Assembly (NCBI RefSeq): GCF_014596475.1
Contig: NZ_MECJ01000033.1
Location: 434,001-498,000, forward strand
Source of the DNA: Streptomyces sp. CBMA152
GTDB taxonomy: Bacteria > Actinomycetota > Actinomycetes > Streptomycetales > Streptomycetaceae
Direction of reading: 5' to 3'
DNA: 64,000 bases
How positions within the stretch are numbered: the stretch's first letter is position 1; every line of letters begins with the position of its first letter. Below are positions 17,909 to 26,290 of this stretch, piece by piece. The translations under genes and the position numbers were made by a program. The notes below the pieces were generated by a model. That model did no database searches and was not told where the DNA came from. It worked only from the letters and a program-made list of their open reading frames with translations.

Positions 17909-17982
17909 GCGGGCGTAGCTCAATGGTAGAGCCCTAGTCTTCCAAACTAGCTACGCGGGTTCGATTCCCGTCGCCCGCTCCA
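17909..17982 (+). tRNA. tRNA-Gly (anticodon TCC)
   Basis: 74-nt cloverleaf. Acceptor GCGGGCG pairs with CGCCCGC; D-arm AGCTCAATGGTAGAGC; anticodon stem CTAGT/ACTAG around CTTCCAA (anticodon TCC); T-arm GCGGGTTCGATTCCCGT. Discriminator T and CCA are encoded. Confidence 0.96.
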
Positions 17983-17989
17983 CGGCTTC

Positions 17990-18016
17990 GGGCCCGGTGA
18001 CCAGCTCACCGGGCCC
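17990..18016. terminator. Terminator after tRNA-Gly
   Basis: Perfect 11-bp inverted repeat GGGCCCGGTGA / TCACCGGGCCC with a 5-base loop, 7 bp past the tRNA and 28 bp before the stop of the minus-strand small membrane gene, so it can serve both. Confidence 0.8.
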
Positions 18017-18044
18017 GCAGTGTTTTCCGGGGCCCGGGATCGGT

Positions 18045-18239
18045 TCAGAACTTGATCTGGTTGATGGTGTCCGCCAGCGAGTTCAGGAACCGCTGTATCG
18101 ACGGCGCCATGCCGGTCGAGGCCATGAAGAAACCGAAGAGCGCGGCGACTATGGCCGGGCCCGCCTTGATGGAGCCACCGCGGATCATCACCACGAGGAC
18201 GATCGCCAACAGCAGCACCACAGACAGTGAAATGGCCAC
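18045..18239 (-). CDS. Small two-helix membrane protein
   Basis: 64 residues, unknown function. Starts with a strongly hydrophobic segment (VVLLLAIVLVVMI, about residues 7-20), then RGGSIKAGPA, a second hydrophobic stretch (about 28-45) and an amphipathic end SIQRFLNSLADTINQIKF. The frame is open to 18311, but GAGGG is 8 bases before the GTG at 18239 and the upstream residues are not protein-like. It lies 127 bp downstream of the HD gene and may be co-transcribed with it. Confidence 0.7.
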   Translation of the reverse strand: MAISLSVVLLLAIVLVVMIRGGSIKAGPAIVAALFGFFMASTGMAPSIQRFLNSLADTINQIKF

Positions 18240-18366
18240 ACTGATCACACCCTCGGTCGGTCCGCCTTGCCGGCCCGGGGTGTGCCGCCGAGCACACCCC
18301 GCAGAGTCCATCGTGCCACCAACACCCCCATGGATGCTGCCGCGTGACGGATCGCCATCGAATCGT

Positions 18367-18825
18367 TCACACCGAATCCTTGTACGTGTCCGTAAGACCC
18401 AGGAGCGCGCGGACGGTGGCGTACTTGCGGGTGAGACGAATGCGGGTCGCCTCGTCCAGTACGGCTAGGCGCGCCGGGTTCGCGTTGTGGGCCAGGTCCG
18501 CCTCCTTGACCAGCAGCGCGCCGGGTGTGGCGAGGATCCTGGCCGTGTACGAAGCCAGCTCCTCGCCCGGCACCTTGGTCACGGCGAGGACCATCTCCTT
18601 GACGGAGGGCGGGAGTTCGGCGCCCTCCAGCCACGCGCGCGTGAGCGCCTTGTCCTCCACGGAGTCGTGCAGCCACGCCGCGGCGATCTGCTCCTCGCTG
18701 CCTCCACGCGCGCGTACGCCCTCGGCGACGGCCGCCAGATGTTCGCTGTAGGGACGGCCCGCCTTGTCCCTCTGGGCGGCGTGCGCCGCCCTGGCCAGCT
18801 TCTCTACCTCGGCAAGTGTCAGCAT
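18367..18825 (-). CDS. HD-domain protein related to SpoT/RelA hydrolase domains
   Basis: 152 residues covering essentially one HD fold. Metal-binding pattern: His in YSEHLAAVAEG, the HD pair in AAWLHDSVEDKALTR, and Asp in VKEADLAHNANP. This layout matches small single-domain guanosine tetraphosphate hydrolase-like proteins, but no synthetase or TGS domain is present, so (p)ppGpp hydrolysis is a guess from fold. It begins 5 bp after the stop of the ABC permease gene and is probably in that operon. Confidence 0.75.
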   Translation of the reverse strand: MLTLAEVEKLARAAHAAQRDKAGRPYSEHLAAVAEGVRARGGSEEQIAAAWLHDSVEDKALTRAWLEGAELPPSVKEMVLAVTKVPGEELASYTARILATPGALLVKEADLAHNANPARLAVLDEATRIRLTRKYATVRALLGLTDTYKDSV

Positions 18826-18830
18826 GCGCT

Positions 18831-21269
18831 TCAGCGTAGGGCCGCCCGCGCCGGGAGCGCGGTGGAGGCGAGGCCGAGGCCCAGGACGGCCGCCGCGAAC
18901 GACCCGTACAGGAACGGCGGGATGTACGGGTTCTCGCCGGTCATGCCGTTGGTCAGCGGGATCAGGGTGGCGATCGCGATGGCCGTGCCGAGGAGGATTC
19001 CCGCCGAGGTGACGAGCAGCGCCTCCCAGCGGACCATGCCCATGACCTGGCGGCGGGTGGTGCCGATCAGGCGCAGCATGCCGAGCTCGCGGCGCCGGTC
19101 GAGGACCGTCATGACCAGCGTGTTCGCTGCCGCGATCGCCGCGAAGCCGCCGAGGACGGCCGCCATGGTGGTGTTGGCCCAGGCGTTCAGCTCACGGTCC
19201 ATGTTCTTGGCGGTGGCGTAGCCCGTCGCGTCCGTGACCGTGCCGAGGGGTGCGAGGGCGGACGCCTCGACCGGGCCCTTCACCAGGAGTTCGGTGGGCA
19301 GGGCGACGGTGGTCGTGTGACGCGCCAGGTCGGCCTGCGCAAGCGTCACTTGGGCGAGGCCGAGGCCCCGGTCGTACGTGGCCACGACCTGCGGGGACGC
19401 CGTCGTACCGTCGGGGAGCACGACCTTGAGGCGCTCGCCGACGTGGGCGCCGGTGTCGTCGGCGAGGGTCTTGTCGAGGGCGACCGTGCCGGGCTTCAGG
19501 GCGTCCAGGGAGCCCTTGCGTACGCCCAGGTCCTGGACGCGGGCGAGGTCCGCGCCGGTGCCCGTGAAGCCCTGGGTGGAGACCGACTGCAGCGCGCCGT
19601 GCTCGCGGACCAGGACGGACGTACGGGTCAGGGCCACCGCCGTGTCGACGCCCGGGGTCGCCTGAGCACGTGCCACCGCGTCCGAGGCCAGGCCGGAGGG
19701 GCCGGTGATTACCCGGTCGGCGACCAGGCCCGCCCGCTGCTGCTTCTCGGTGACCCGGTCCTCGCTGGTGTGCATGAAGACGAGGGTGGAGGCGAAGGCC
19801 ATCGCGAGCACGATCGGAGTGATCGCGGAGGCCAGACGGCGTGCGTTCGTACGGGAGTTGGCGGCCGCGAGGGACGCCGGGGCACCCGCCGCGCGCAGCG
19901 GCAGACCGAACAGTCCCGCGCAGGCGCGGGCGATCAGCGGGCCGAGGAGGGCGACGGCGAGCATGAAGAGCATGACGACGCCGAGGGCCGCGTTCGCCGC
20001 GTTCGAGCCCTTCTCATTGGCGGCCACGCCCGACATCGCGATACCGCCGCCGAGGGCCGCGACTCCCAGCGGCGTACGGATCCAGCCGACCCGCAGCCGC
20101 TCCACCGACGCGTCCCGCAGCGCCTCGCCCGGCTTGGTGCGCGAGGGGCGGCGGGCGGCCATATATCCGGCGAAGAGCGAGGTCAGGACAGTGGCGCCGA
20201 CCGCGCACACCATCGGGATCCACGACACCGAAAGCTCGACGGCGGCCGGGACCGCGCCCTTGTCGCGGAGCTGGCCGAACCACCAGGTCGCCAGGGCCAT
20301 GCCGGGCAGGCAGCCGAGCGCACCCGCGAGCGGGGCGACCAGCAGCGCCTCGGTGGCGATGGTGCGCCGGATCTGGCGCGGGGTCGCGCCGATCGCGCGG
20401 AGCAGGGCGTACTCGCGGCGGCGCTGGCCGACCGAGAGCGTGACGGTCCCGGCGGCGGTGAAGACGGCGACCATGGTGGCCGTGCCGCCGAAGGAGCCGC
20501 CGAGTGCGGTGAGCATCTCCTTGGCGTAGGCGAGGCCGGGCGTCTCGACGGCGCCGCGCCCGTCGCCGGTGCGCACCTCTGCCGCGTCCCCGAGCCGCTG
20601 GGCGACCTGGTCGGCGAGGGCGGAGGCGGCGACGCCGGGCCTGGCCAGGACGGCGATGGCGTCGGCCTGGCCGGGGTGCCCGGACAGGGCCATGGCCTGG
20701 GTGTCGGTGAACCACACGGTTCCGGGGGTCTTGGTGGTGCCGGACACCGTGAACTGCCGCTTGCCGGAAGGGGTGTCGAGGGCGACCCGGTCGCCGACGG
20801 CGGCGCCGTCGCCGGTCACCACCTCGCCGGTGCGGGGCGCGGTGCCGGAGGAGAGCTTGGTGCCCGTGAAGGCGGTCGAGCCCCAGCCGTGGCCGGTGGC
20901 GGGCGTATTTCCCGTACGTACGTCGTGTACGGGGAAGGAGACGTCCGGGATCGCGGCGGCCGCGCCGGGCGCCTGCGCCGCGCGGGACGCCAGGGAGGCG
21001 TCGAGGCGGGCCTTGTCGGGCAGCGGGACGGACGCGGTGCTGCGGTTCTCGCCGCTGCCGGTGGTGTGGTGTGCGCGCTGGTCGGCGGCGGCGACCACGG
21101 GGGCGCCCGCGTACCGCTCGGCCGGGACGGAGGCGCGTACACCTGTTTCCAGGAGGATTCCGCAGGCGGAGACGACGAGCGCGGCCATGAACAGGGCGAC
21201 GAAGGTGCCGACGAACGCGGACGGTTTGAAGCGGACGGCCGCCCGGGCGAGACCGTTGGGGCCCCTCAT
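18831..21269 (-). CDS. ABC transporter permease, FtsX/MacB type
   Basis: 812-residue permease with two FtsX domains. Seen: N-terminal helix (about residues 20-42), a large extracytoplasmic region, three helices near residues 265-390, a central helix pair (about 430-480), a second extracytoplasmic domain, and three C-terminal helices after NTTMAAVLGGFAAIAAANTL. Such pairs export lipoproteins, peptides or antibiotics, or transmit signals; the substrate is unknown. The ATG at 21269 overlaps the TGA of the ATPase gene (ATGA), showing translational coupling. The longer open frame upstream overlaps the ATPase and is not used. Confidence 0.9.
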   Translation of the reverse strand: MRGPNGLARAAVRFKPSAFVGTFVALFMAALVVSACGILLETGVRASVPAERYAGAPVVAAADQRAHHTTGSGENRSTASVPLPDKARLDASLASRAAQAPGAAAAIPDVSFPVHDVRTGNTPATGHGWGSTAFTGTKLSSGTAPRTGEVVTGDGAAVGDRVALDTPSGKRQFTVSGTTKTPGTVWFTDTQAMALSGHPGQADAIAVLARPGVAASALADQVAQRLGDAAEVRTGDGRGAVETPGLAYAKEMLTALGGSFGGTATMVAVFTAAGTVTLSVGQRRREYALLRAIGATPRQIRRTIATEALLVAPLAGALGCLPGMALATWWFGQLRDKGAVPAAVELSVSWIPMVCAVGATVLTSLFAGYMAARRPSRTKPGEALRDASVERLRVGWIRTPLGVAALGGGIAMSGVAANEKGSNAANAALGVVMLFMLAVALLGPLIARACAGLFGLPLRAAGAPASLAAANSRTNARRLASAITPIVLAMAFASTLVFMHTSEDRVTEKQQRAGLVADRVITGPSGLASDAVARAQATPGVDTAVALTRTSVLVREHGALQSVSTQGFTGTGADLARVQDLGVRKGSLDALKPGTVALDKTLADDTGAHVGERLKVVLPDGTTASPQVVATYDRGLGLAQVTLAQADLARHTTTVALPTELLVKGPVEASALAPLGTVTDATGYATAKNMDRELNAWANTTMAAVLGGFAAIAAANTLVMTVLDRRRELGMLRLIGTTRRQVMGMVRWEALLVTSAGILLGTAIAIATLIPLTNGMTGENPYIPPFLYGSFAAAVLGLGLASTALPARAALR

Positions 21270-22078
21270 GCCGCCACCCCCGCGTACGCGGCGGTCGGCC
21301 GGGCGGTCAGGGAACTCATCCGGGACGCGATGTCCGCCTCCGACGCGCGGGTCAGGGAGTCGACGATCGCGCCGTCCGCGAGGAACAGGACCTGGTCGGC
21401 GTAGGAGGCGGCGCGCGGGTCGTGGGTGACCATGACGACGGTGGCGCCCATGCCGTCCACGGCGTTCCGCAGCAGCGTGAGCACTTCGGTCGCCGTCGTG
21501 GTGTCCAGCGCGCCCGTCGGCTCGTCGGCGAAGACCACGTCCGGACGGGTCACCAGCGCGCGGGCGATCGCCACGCGCTGCTGCTGGCCGCCGGACAGCT
21601 CGCCCGGGCGGCGCTTCCCCTTGCCCGCGAGCCCCACCTGTCCCAGAAGTTCTTCCGCACGACGGCGGTCGGGCCGCCGCCCCGCGAGCCGCATCGGCAG
21701 CAGCACGTTCTGCTCGACGGTGAGCGAGGGCAGCAGGTTGAACGCCTGGAAGACGAACCCGAGCCGGGAGCGCCGCAGTTCGGTCAGCTTGTTCTCGCTC
21801 ATGCCGGTGATCTCGGTCCCGCCGAGCCGCACCGACCCGTCGCTGGGCCGGTCCAGCCCCGCCGCGCACTGCAGGAACGTCGACTTGCCGGAGCCGGAGG
21901 GCCCCATCACCGCCGTGAAGCTGCCGCGCGGCAGCGCCAGGTCGATCCCGCGCAGCGCGTGCACGGCCGAGCCGCCGCGCCCGTACTGACGCCGCACCCC
22001 GCGCAGCTCGACGGCCCAGCCGGGGTCGGCCTCCACGGCCTCGCCCTGTGTCCGCCGCTTGCCGCGTCGCAGTGCCAT
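21266..22078 (-). CDS. ABC transporter ATP-binding protein (LolD/MacB type)
   Basis: 270 residues. Walker A GPSGSGKST (about residues 59-67), Q-loop FVFQAFNLLPSLT, signature LSGGQQQRVAIARAL, Walker B VVFADEPTGALD, and H-loop VMVTHD. The DEPTGALD text and FtsX-type partner place it in the LolD/MacB/FtsE group. An upstream frame to 22153 is open, but ATG 22078 begins the conserved part and has GAGG-rich sequence ahead. First gene of a probable ATPase-permease-HD operon. Confidence 0.92.
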   Translation of the reverse strand: MALRRGKRRTQGEAVEADPGWAVELRGVRRQYGRGGSAVHALRGIDLALPRGSFTAVMGPSGSGKSTFLQCAAGLDRPSDGSVRLGGTEITGMSENKLTELRRSRLGFVFQAFNLLPSLTVEQNVLLPMRLAGRRPDRRRAEELLGQVGLAGKGKRRPGELSGGQQQRVAIARALVTRPDVVFADEPTGALDTTTATEVLTLLRNAVDGMGATVVMVTHDPRAASYADQVLFLADGAIVDSLTRASEADIASRMSSLTARPTAAYAGVAA

Positions 22079-22211
22079 CGTCCTCGACCTCTCCTCGTAC
22101 GTACGTGATGCTCGCTCTCTCGAACGTACGGATTCGGGCAGGTCGGGGGCCATGGCGGCTGCTGGCGGAACCGGGGTGGGGAAATCCCCACCCCTGGTCT
22201 TCAGAAGGTGG

Positions 22212-23357
22212 TCACGCCTCGCGCCGGATCAGCAGGAGCGCGCGGTCGTCGTTGACGTCCTTGGCGACGGCCTCGATCAGGTGCCAGGCGGCGCCGTCGA
22301 AGCCGCTGGTGACATAGCGGTCGGCCTCGCCGGTGAGGCGGTCGATGCCCTCGGCGATGTCGCGTTCGGCCGTCTCGACGAGGCCGTCCGTGAACAGCAT
22401 CAGGACGTCGCCGGGGCCGAGCGAGCCCTTGACCGGGTGGAACTCGGCGCCGTCGTACACCCCGAGCAGCGGTCCCTCGCCCGACACCTCCTGCCAGCGG
22501 CCGGAGCCCGCCTGGAGGTGGAGGGCGGGGAGGTGCCCGGCGGACAGCAGCTCGTAGTCGCCGGACTCCAGGTCGAGGACGAGGTGGATCGAGGTCGCGA
22601 AGCCCTCGTCCCAGTCCTGGCGGAGCAGATAGCCGTTGGCGGCGGGCAGGAAGCCGTGCGGCGGGAGCGAGCCGAGGAGGCCGCCGAAGGCGCCGGACAG
22701 GAGCAGGGCGCGCGAGCCCGCGTCCATGCCCTTGCCGGAGACGTCGGTGAGGACGATTTCAAGGGTGCGGCTGCCGTTGGTGCGGGCCGCGACGACGAAG
22801 TCGCCGGAGAAGGACTGGCCGCCGGCCGGGCGCAGCGCCATCTCGCGGTGCCAGCCCCTGGGCAGCCGGGGCAGCGCGGACTGCACCCGGATGCGTTCGC
22901 GCAGGTCGAAGAGCATGGTGCCGCCGCGCCGCCAGGGCACCCCGACGCGGGCCCGGAACTGGGCGATCAGCAGCCCGAAGAGCCCGCACGCGGCGACCAC
23001 CAGGACCGTGCCGGGCGTCACGCGCGCGGGGCCCTCGGTGTACGGGCCGAGCTGGATCGACTCGACGATCAGGGCGATCGCGGCGGCCGCGTACAGCCCG
23101 AGCAGGCTCGCGGGCCGCAGCAGGACGCCGCCCGCGACGATCGGCAGGGCAAGGGCCCCCGGCGCGCACCAGACCGGCGAGGCGAGCGTCGCGAGGGCGA
23201 TCGCCGGGACGGTCAGGAGCAGGCCCGCGAGCGCGATCCAGTCCGAGCCGTCGCCCCGGAAGTAGTCCACCCCGGACTTGCGCAGCGCAATACGTGCCCG
23301 GTGCGCGGACTTCCGCCACCGGGCACTGTACGAATCCGCTCCCGCGCGACGTGCCAT
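22212..23357 (-). CDS. Membrane SpoIIE/RsbU-type protein phosphatase
   Basis: 381 residues. The basic N-terminus is followed by about four hydrophobic helices (residues 41-145) and a cytoplasmic PP2C-like SpoIIE domain. Seen metal-site motifs: GGQSFSGDFVV (the usual GGDxxD has Gln-Ser in place of the first Asp), ILTDVSGKGMDAG, SAGHLPALHL, and LFTDGLVETAERD. Such proteins dephosphorylate anti-sigma-factor antagonists in partner-switching; no anti-sigma gene is adjacent. The altered first metal motif may weaken or change activity. ATG start at 23357. Confidence 0.85.
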   Translation of the reverse strand: MARRAGADSYSARWRKSAHRARIALRKSGVDYFRGDGSDWIALAGLLLTVPAIALATLASPVWCAPGALALPIVAGGVLLRPASLLGLYAAAAIALIVESIQLGPYTEGPARVTPGTVLVVAACGLFGLLIAQFRARVGVPWRRGGTMLFDLRERIRVQSALPRLPRGWHREMALRPAGGQSFSGDFVVAARTNGSRTLEIVLTDVSGKGMDAGSRALLLSGAFGGLLGSLPPHGFLPAANGYLLRQDWDEGFATSIHLVLDLESGDYELLSAGHLPALHLQAGSGRWQEVSGEGPLLGVYDGAEFHPVKGSLGPGDVLMLFTDGLVETAERDIAEGIDRLTGEADRYVTSGFDGAAWHLIEAVAKDVNDDRALLLIRREA

Positions 23358-23508
23358 TGCCGGTGACCCTATCCAGCCGATGGCGCCGTGCGCAGGGGGA
23401 CCCCTTGGCCATCCCGTTCGAAATCGGCTCGGCCCGATGACCTACTCGCTGGTAGTCATGGCATATGACAGAGGGTGTACGTCCAGGCCAACGCCCCGGG
23501 CCCGTCGA

Positions 23509-24660
23509 CTACCGTGACTGACCGGCGAGTTGCGTGATCCTGAAGTGAACGAACTCCGCCGGGCGCGCCGGGGCCACCGAGATGTCCACGCGCACCGCGC
23601 CCCGGCCGATGGGCGCGCGCTGATCGTTGTTGCTCTCGTCGCAGATCACCTGGAACGCCTCCTGCGGCGAGGCGCCCACCAGCACTCCCCGGCGCCACTG
23701 CTCGTCGAGGAAGCTCGTCACGGAGTGCCGGAGCGCGGCCCACAGCTTGTGGTCGTTGGGCTCGTACACGGCCCAGTCGGTGCCCCGCCTGATCGACTCG
23801 TTCAGGAAGCAGGTGACGCGCCGCACGTTGAGGTACTTCCCGTCGGCCGCGTTCGAGAGCGTGCGTGCTCCCCACACCGTCGGACCCTTTCCGGGGAAGT
23901 CCCGCACGAGGTTGACGCCCGCCTCGACCAGCCCCGCCGACTCCTTGTCGTCGAGCGCCCGGGCCGGTTCGCGCACCCCCTCCAGGGACATGTCCGCCGG
24001 GGCCTTGTGCACGCCCCGTTCGCCGTCCGTACGCGTCCAGACCCCGGCGATGTGCCCGACCGGCGACACGTCACGGGGGCGCCCGTCGAGGCCGGGGACC
24101 CGCACCCAGGGGTGGTAGGCGGCCGCGTACGAACTCTCGATGCCCAGCCTCAGCGGATCCGCCTCCGGCGGGACGCCCAGGATCGCCACCCGGTTGCCCA
24201 TCCGCTCGCAGTGGTCGGCCATCAGCCGCATCACCTCGGTGTCGCCCGGTGAGCCCAGCGTGGGCGCGGCGACCATCGAGACGTCCTGGATCGACTCCAG
24301 GTCCTTGAGCGCCTTGGCGTAGCCGTCCTCGCCCAGGGCGACGGGGACGACGTAACAGGACTGGCCCCCGTTGGCGAAGAACCCGTACACGGCCTCCGCC
24401 ATCAGCAGATAGTCGGCCAGCCTGCCGTGCTCGCTCTCCCGCTTGTCCTTGATCGCGGCGAGCACGCCCTGGACGTCCCACGACTCCTCGAACTCGGCCC
24501 AGCCGCAGACCAGTTCGGGGCCGGTGACGTTGTGCTTGCTGCCGCTCCAGGCGAGGAAGGCGGGCGTGGAGGTGCCGACGGCCTCGATCGGACGCAGCCC
24601 GCTGTACACCTCGTCGACGTACACGCCGGGGGCGGCACTCCCGGGGGGTGGCGTGGGCAT
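23509..24660 (-). CDS. Contractile phage-tail sheath-like protein
   Basis: 383 residues. Starts with the sheath hallmark APGVYVDEV followed by GTSTPAFLAW, then an alpha/beta domain (VSMVAAPTLGSPGD region). The conserved C-terminal handshake domain is also seen: ARTLS, KYLNVRRVTCFLNESI, NDHKLWAALRHSVTSFLDEQW, FQVICDESNN and HFRITQ. Sheaths normally assemble with tube, baseplate and AAA+ genes in contractile injection clusters; none is adjacent. GAAGGAG lies 6 bases before the ATG, so it looks intact and translated. A solitary accessory sheath or remnant of a lost cluster are both possible. Confidence 0.88.
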   Translation of the reverse strand: MPTPPPGSAAPGVYVDEVYSGLRPIEAVGTSTPAFLAWSGSKHNVTGPELVCGWAEFEESWDVQGVLAAIKDKRESEHGRLADYLLMAEAVYGFFANGGQSCYVVPVALGEDGYAKALKDLESIQDVSMVAAPTLGSPGDTEVMRLMADHCERMGNRVAILGVPPEADPLRLGIESSYAAAYHPWVRVPGLDGRPRDVSPVGHIAGVWTRTDGERGVHKAPADMSLEGVREPARALDDKESAGLVEAGVNLVRDFPGKGPTVWGARTLSNAADGKYLNVRRVTCFLNESIRRGTDWAVYEPNDHKLWAALRHSVTSFLDEQWRRGVLVGASPQEAFQVICDESNNDQRAPIGRGAVRVDISVAPARPAEFVHFRITQLAGQSR

Positions 24661-24775
24661 GACGACTCCTTCGTTCGGGAGTCCGACTCTGGTCCGGGGA
24701 GGATCGCCCCGCAGCCCCTACGCGTCCGGGCGGCCCTCGACGCGGGCCTATTCCACCTGTACGGGTGGTGTGCGC

Positions 24776-25588
24776 TCAGCCGGTCCGCTGGCAGGTCGGG
24801 CACCAGAACAGGTTCCGGGCCGACAGGTCCGCCGTGCGGATCTCGGTACCGCAGATGTGGCACGGCATGGTGGCGCGGCGGTACACGTACACCTCGCCGC
24901 CGTGGTCGTCGACCCTGGGCGGGCGGCCCATCGCCTCGGGCAGATGCTCGGGGCGGACGGTGTCGATGCGGTTGACGCGGACGCCCTCGCGCATCAGCAG
25001 CACCAGGTCCGCCCAGATCGCGTCCCACTCGGAGCGGGTGAGGTCCTTGCCCAGGCGGTACGGGTCGATGCCGTGCCGGAACAGGACCTCGGCCCGGTAC
25101 ACATTGCCGACACCCGCGATGATCTTCTGGTCCATCAGCAGCGCCGCGATCGTCGTGCGGCTGCGCGAGATCCGCGCCCACGCCTTCTCGCCGTCGTCGG
25201 CGGGCCGCAGCGGGTCGGGTCCCAGGCGGTCGTGTATCGCGCGCTTCTCGGCGTCGGTGATCAGCGCGCAGGTCGTCGGGCCGCGCAGATCCGCGTAGCC
25301 GTCCTCGCCGAGCAGACGCAGGCGGACGGTCTCCGTGGGCGGCGGGACGGGGGCGCCGCCGAGCGCGTACTTGCCGAACAGACCCAGATGGATATGGATC
25401 CAGCCGACCGGGCCGAAGCCCAGGAAGAGGTGCTTGCCGTGGGCCTCGGCCAGGTCGAGGACCTGGCCGCTGACCAGCGCAGCGCCGTCCGAGAACTTGC
25501 CCTGCGGGCTCGACGCGCGCACGACACGGCCGCCGAACCACTGATCGTGGTCGGCGGCCAGCCGGTGAATCGTGTGCCCCTCGGGCAT
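24776..25588 (-). CDS. Formamidopyrimidine-DNA glycosylase / endonuclease VIII family
   Basis: Base-excision repair bifunctional glycosylase/lyase. 270 residues. The start MPEGHTIHRLA has the catalytic Pro2-Glu3 of the family, and GH rather than LP fits the Nei (endonuclease VIII) branch. Seen next: the H2TH region (MDQKIIAGVGNVYRAEVLFRHGIDPYR, here split only for reference) and a C-terminal zinc finger C-x2-C...C-x2-C (PCHICG and WCPTCQ). Starts 9 bp after the rpiB stop, so likely co-transcribed. Confidence 0.9.
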   Translation of the reverse strand: MPEGHTIHRLAADHDQWFGGRVVRASSPQGKFSDGAALVSGQVLDLAEAHGKHLFLGFGPVGWIHIHLGLFGKYALGGAPVPPPTETVRLRLLGEDGYADLRGPTTCALITDAEKRAIHDRLGPDPLRPADDGEKAWARISRSRTTIAALLMDQKIIAGVGNVYRAEVLFRHGIDPYRLGKDLTRSEWDAIWADLVLLMREGVRVNRIDTVRPEHLPEAMGRPPRVDDHGGEVYVYRRATMPCHICGTEIRTADLSARNLFWCPTCQRTG

Positions 25589-25597
25589 AACGCCAGG

Positions 25598-26086
25598 TCA
25601 GCCCTGCTGCGGGTGGTGAGCGGGGATGGGCGGGAGCGCGCCAGTGGTCTCGTACTCGGCGAGCATCTCGATACGGCGGGTGTGGCGCTCCTCGTTCGAG
25701 TACGGGGTGTTCAGGAACACCTCGACGAACTTGGTCGCCTCCTCCTGCGTGTGCATCCGGCCGCCGATGGAGATCACGTTGGCGTTGTTGTGCTCACGGC
25801 CGAGCGCGGCGGTCTGCTCGCTCCAGGCCAGCGCCGCCCGGACGCCCTTCACCTTGTTCGCGGCGATCTGCTCGCCGTTGCCGGAGCCGCCGATCACGAT
25901 GCCCAGCGCGTCCGGGTCCGCGGCCGTCTTCTCGGCGGCGCGCAGGCAGAACGGCGGGTAGTCGTCCTGGGCGTCGTAGATGTGGGGACCGCAGTCGACG
26001 ACCTCGTGGCCGTGGGCCTTGAGCCACTCGACGAGGTGGTTCTTCAGGTCATATCCGGCATGGTCTGAGCCGAGGTACACGCGCAT
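25598..26086 (-). CDS. rpiB: Ribose-5-phosphate isomerase B
   Basis: RpiB/LacAB-family sugar-phosphate isomerase linking ribose-5-P and ribulose-5-P in the pentose phosphate pathway. 162 residues. Seen: GSDHAGYDLK (residues 6-15), the HEVVDCG turn, GIVIGGSGNGEQIAANKV, EHNNANVISIGGR. The position of the catalytic base (Cys in most bacterial RpiB, Glu in actinobacteria) is not obvious from reading alone: the GSGNGEQ motif has Glu, as in actinobacterial enzymes. First gene of the rpiB-nei pair. Confidence 0.93.
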   Translation of the reverse strand: MRVYLGSDHAGYDLKNHLVEWLKAHGHEVVDCGPHIYDAQDDYPPFCLRAAEKTAADPDALGIVIGGSGNGEQIAANKVKGVRAALAWSEQTAALGREHNNANVISIGGRMHTQEEATKFVEVFLNTPYSNEERHTRRIEMLAEYETTGALPPIPAHHPQQG

Positions 26087-26268
26087 GACTCCGAGTGTGG
26101 CATGCGATCCGGCGGGCAGCAGTCATCGGGGTGAGGACGTAAGTCCCGGCCTCGGATGACCTTGCTCCTGCCTGGTCGGGGCCTTGTTCCCCTCATCACG
26201 ATTCGGAGTCAGGACTTCCGTACCTGGGAGTACCGGGCTTCAATGCGTTGGTTCGTAACCCGAGCGAC

Positions 26269-26282
26269 CCTTAGACCTAAGG
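26269..26282. promoter_or_regulatory. Palindrome overlapping ribosome site of permease gene
   Basis: CCTTAG-AC-CTAAGG, perfect 6-bp arms, ending 8 bases before the ATG at 26291. The right arm contains the AAGGA Shine-Dalgarno core, so a protein bound here, or a small RNA hairpin, could block translation or transcription of the permease. Confidence 0.5.
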
Positions 26283-26290
26283 ATTCGTCC

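Noticed and set aside
18831..21869. Fusion of an extra 200 residues to the ABC permease
   Set aside because: The extra part is the ATPase gene read in another frame; ATG 21269 with the ATGA overlap is the proper start.
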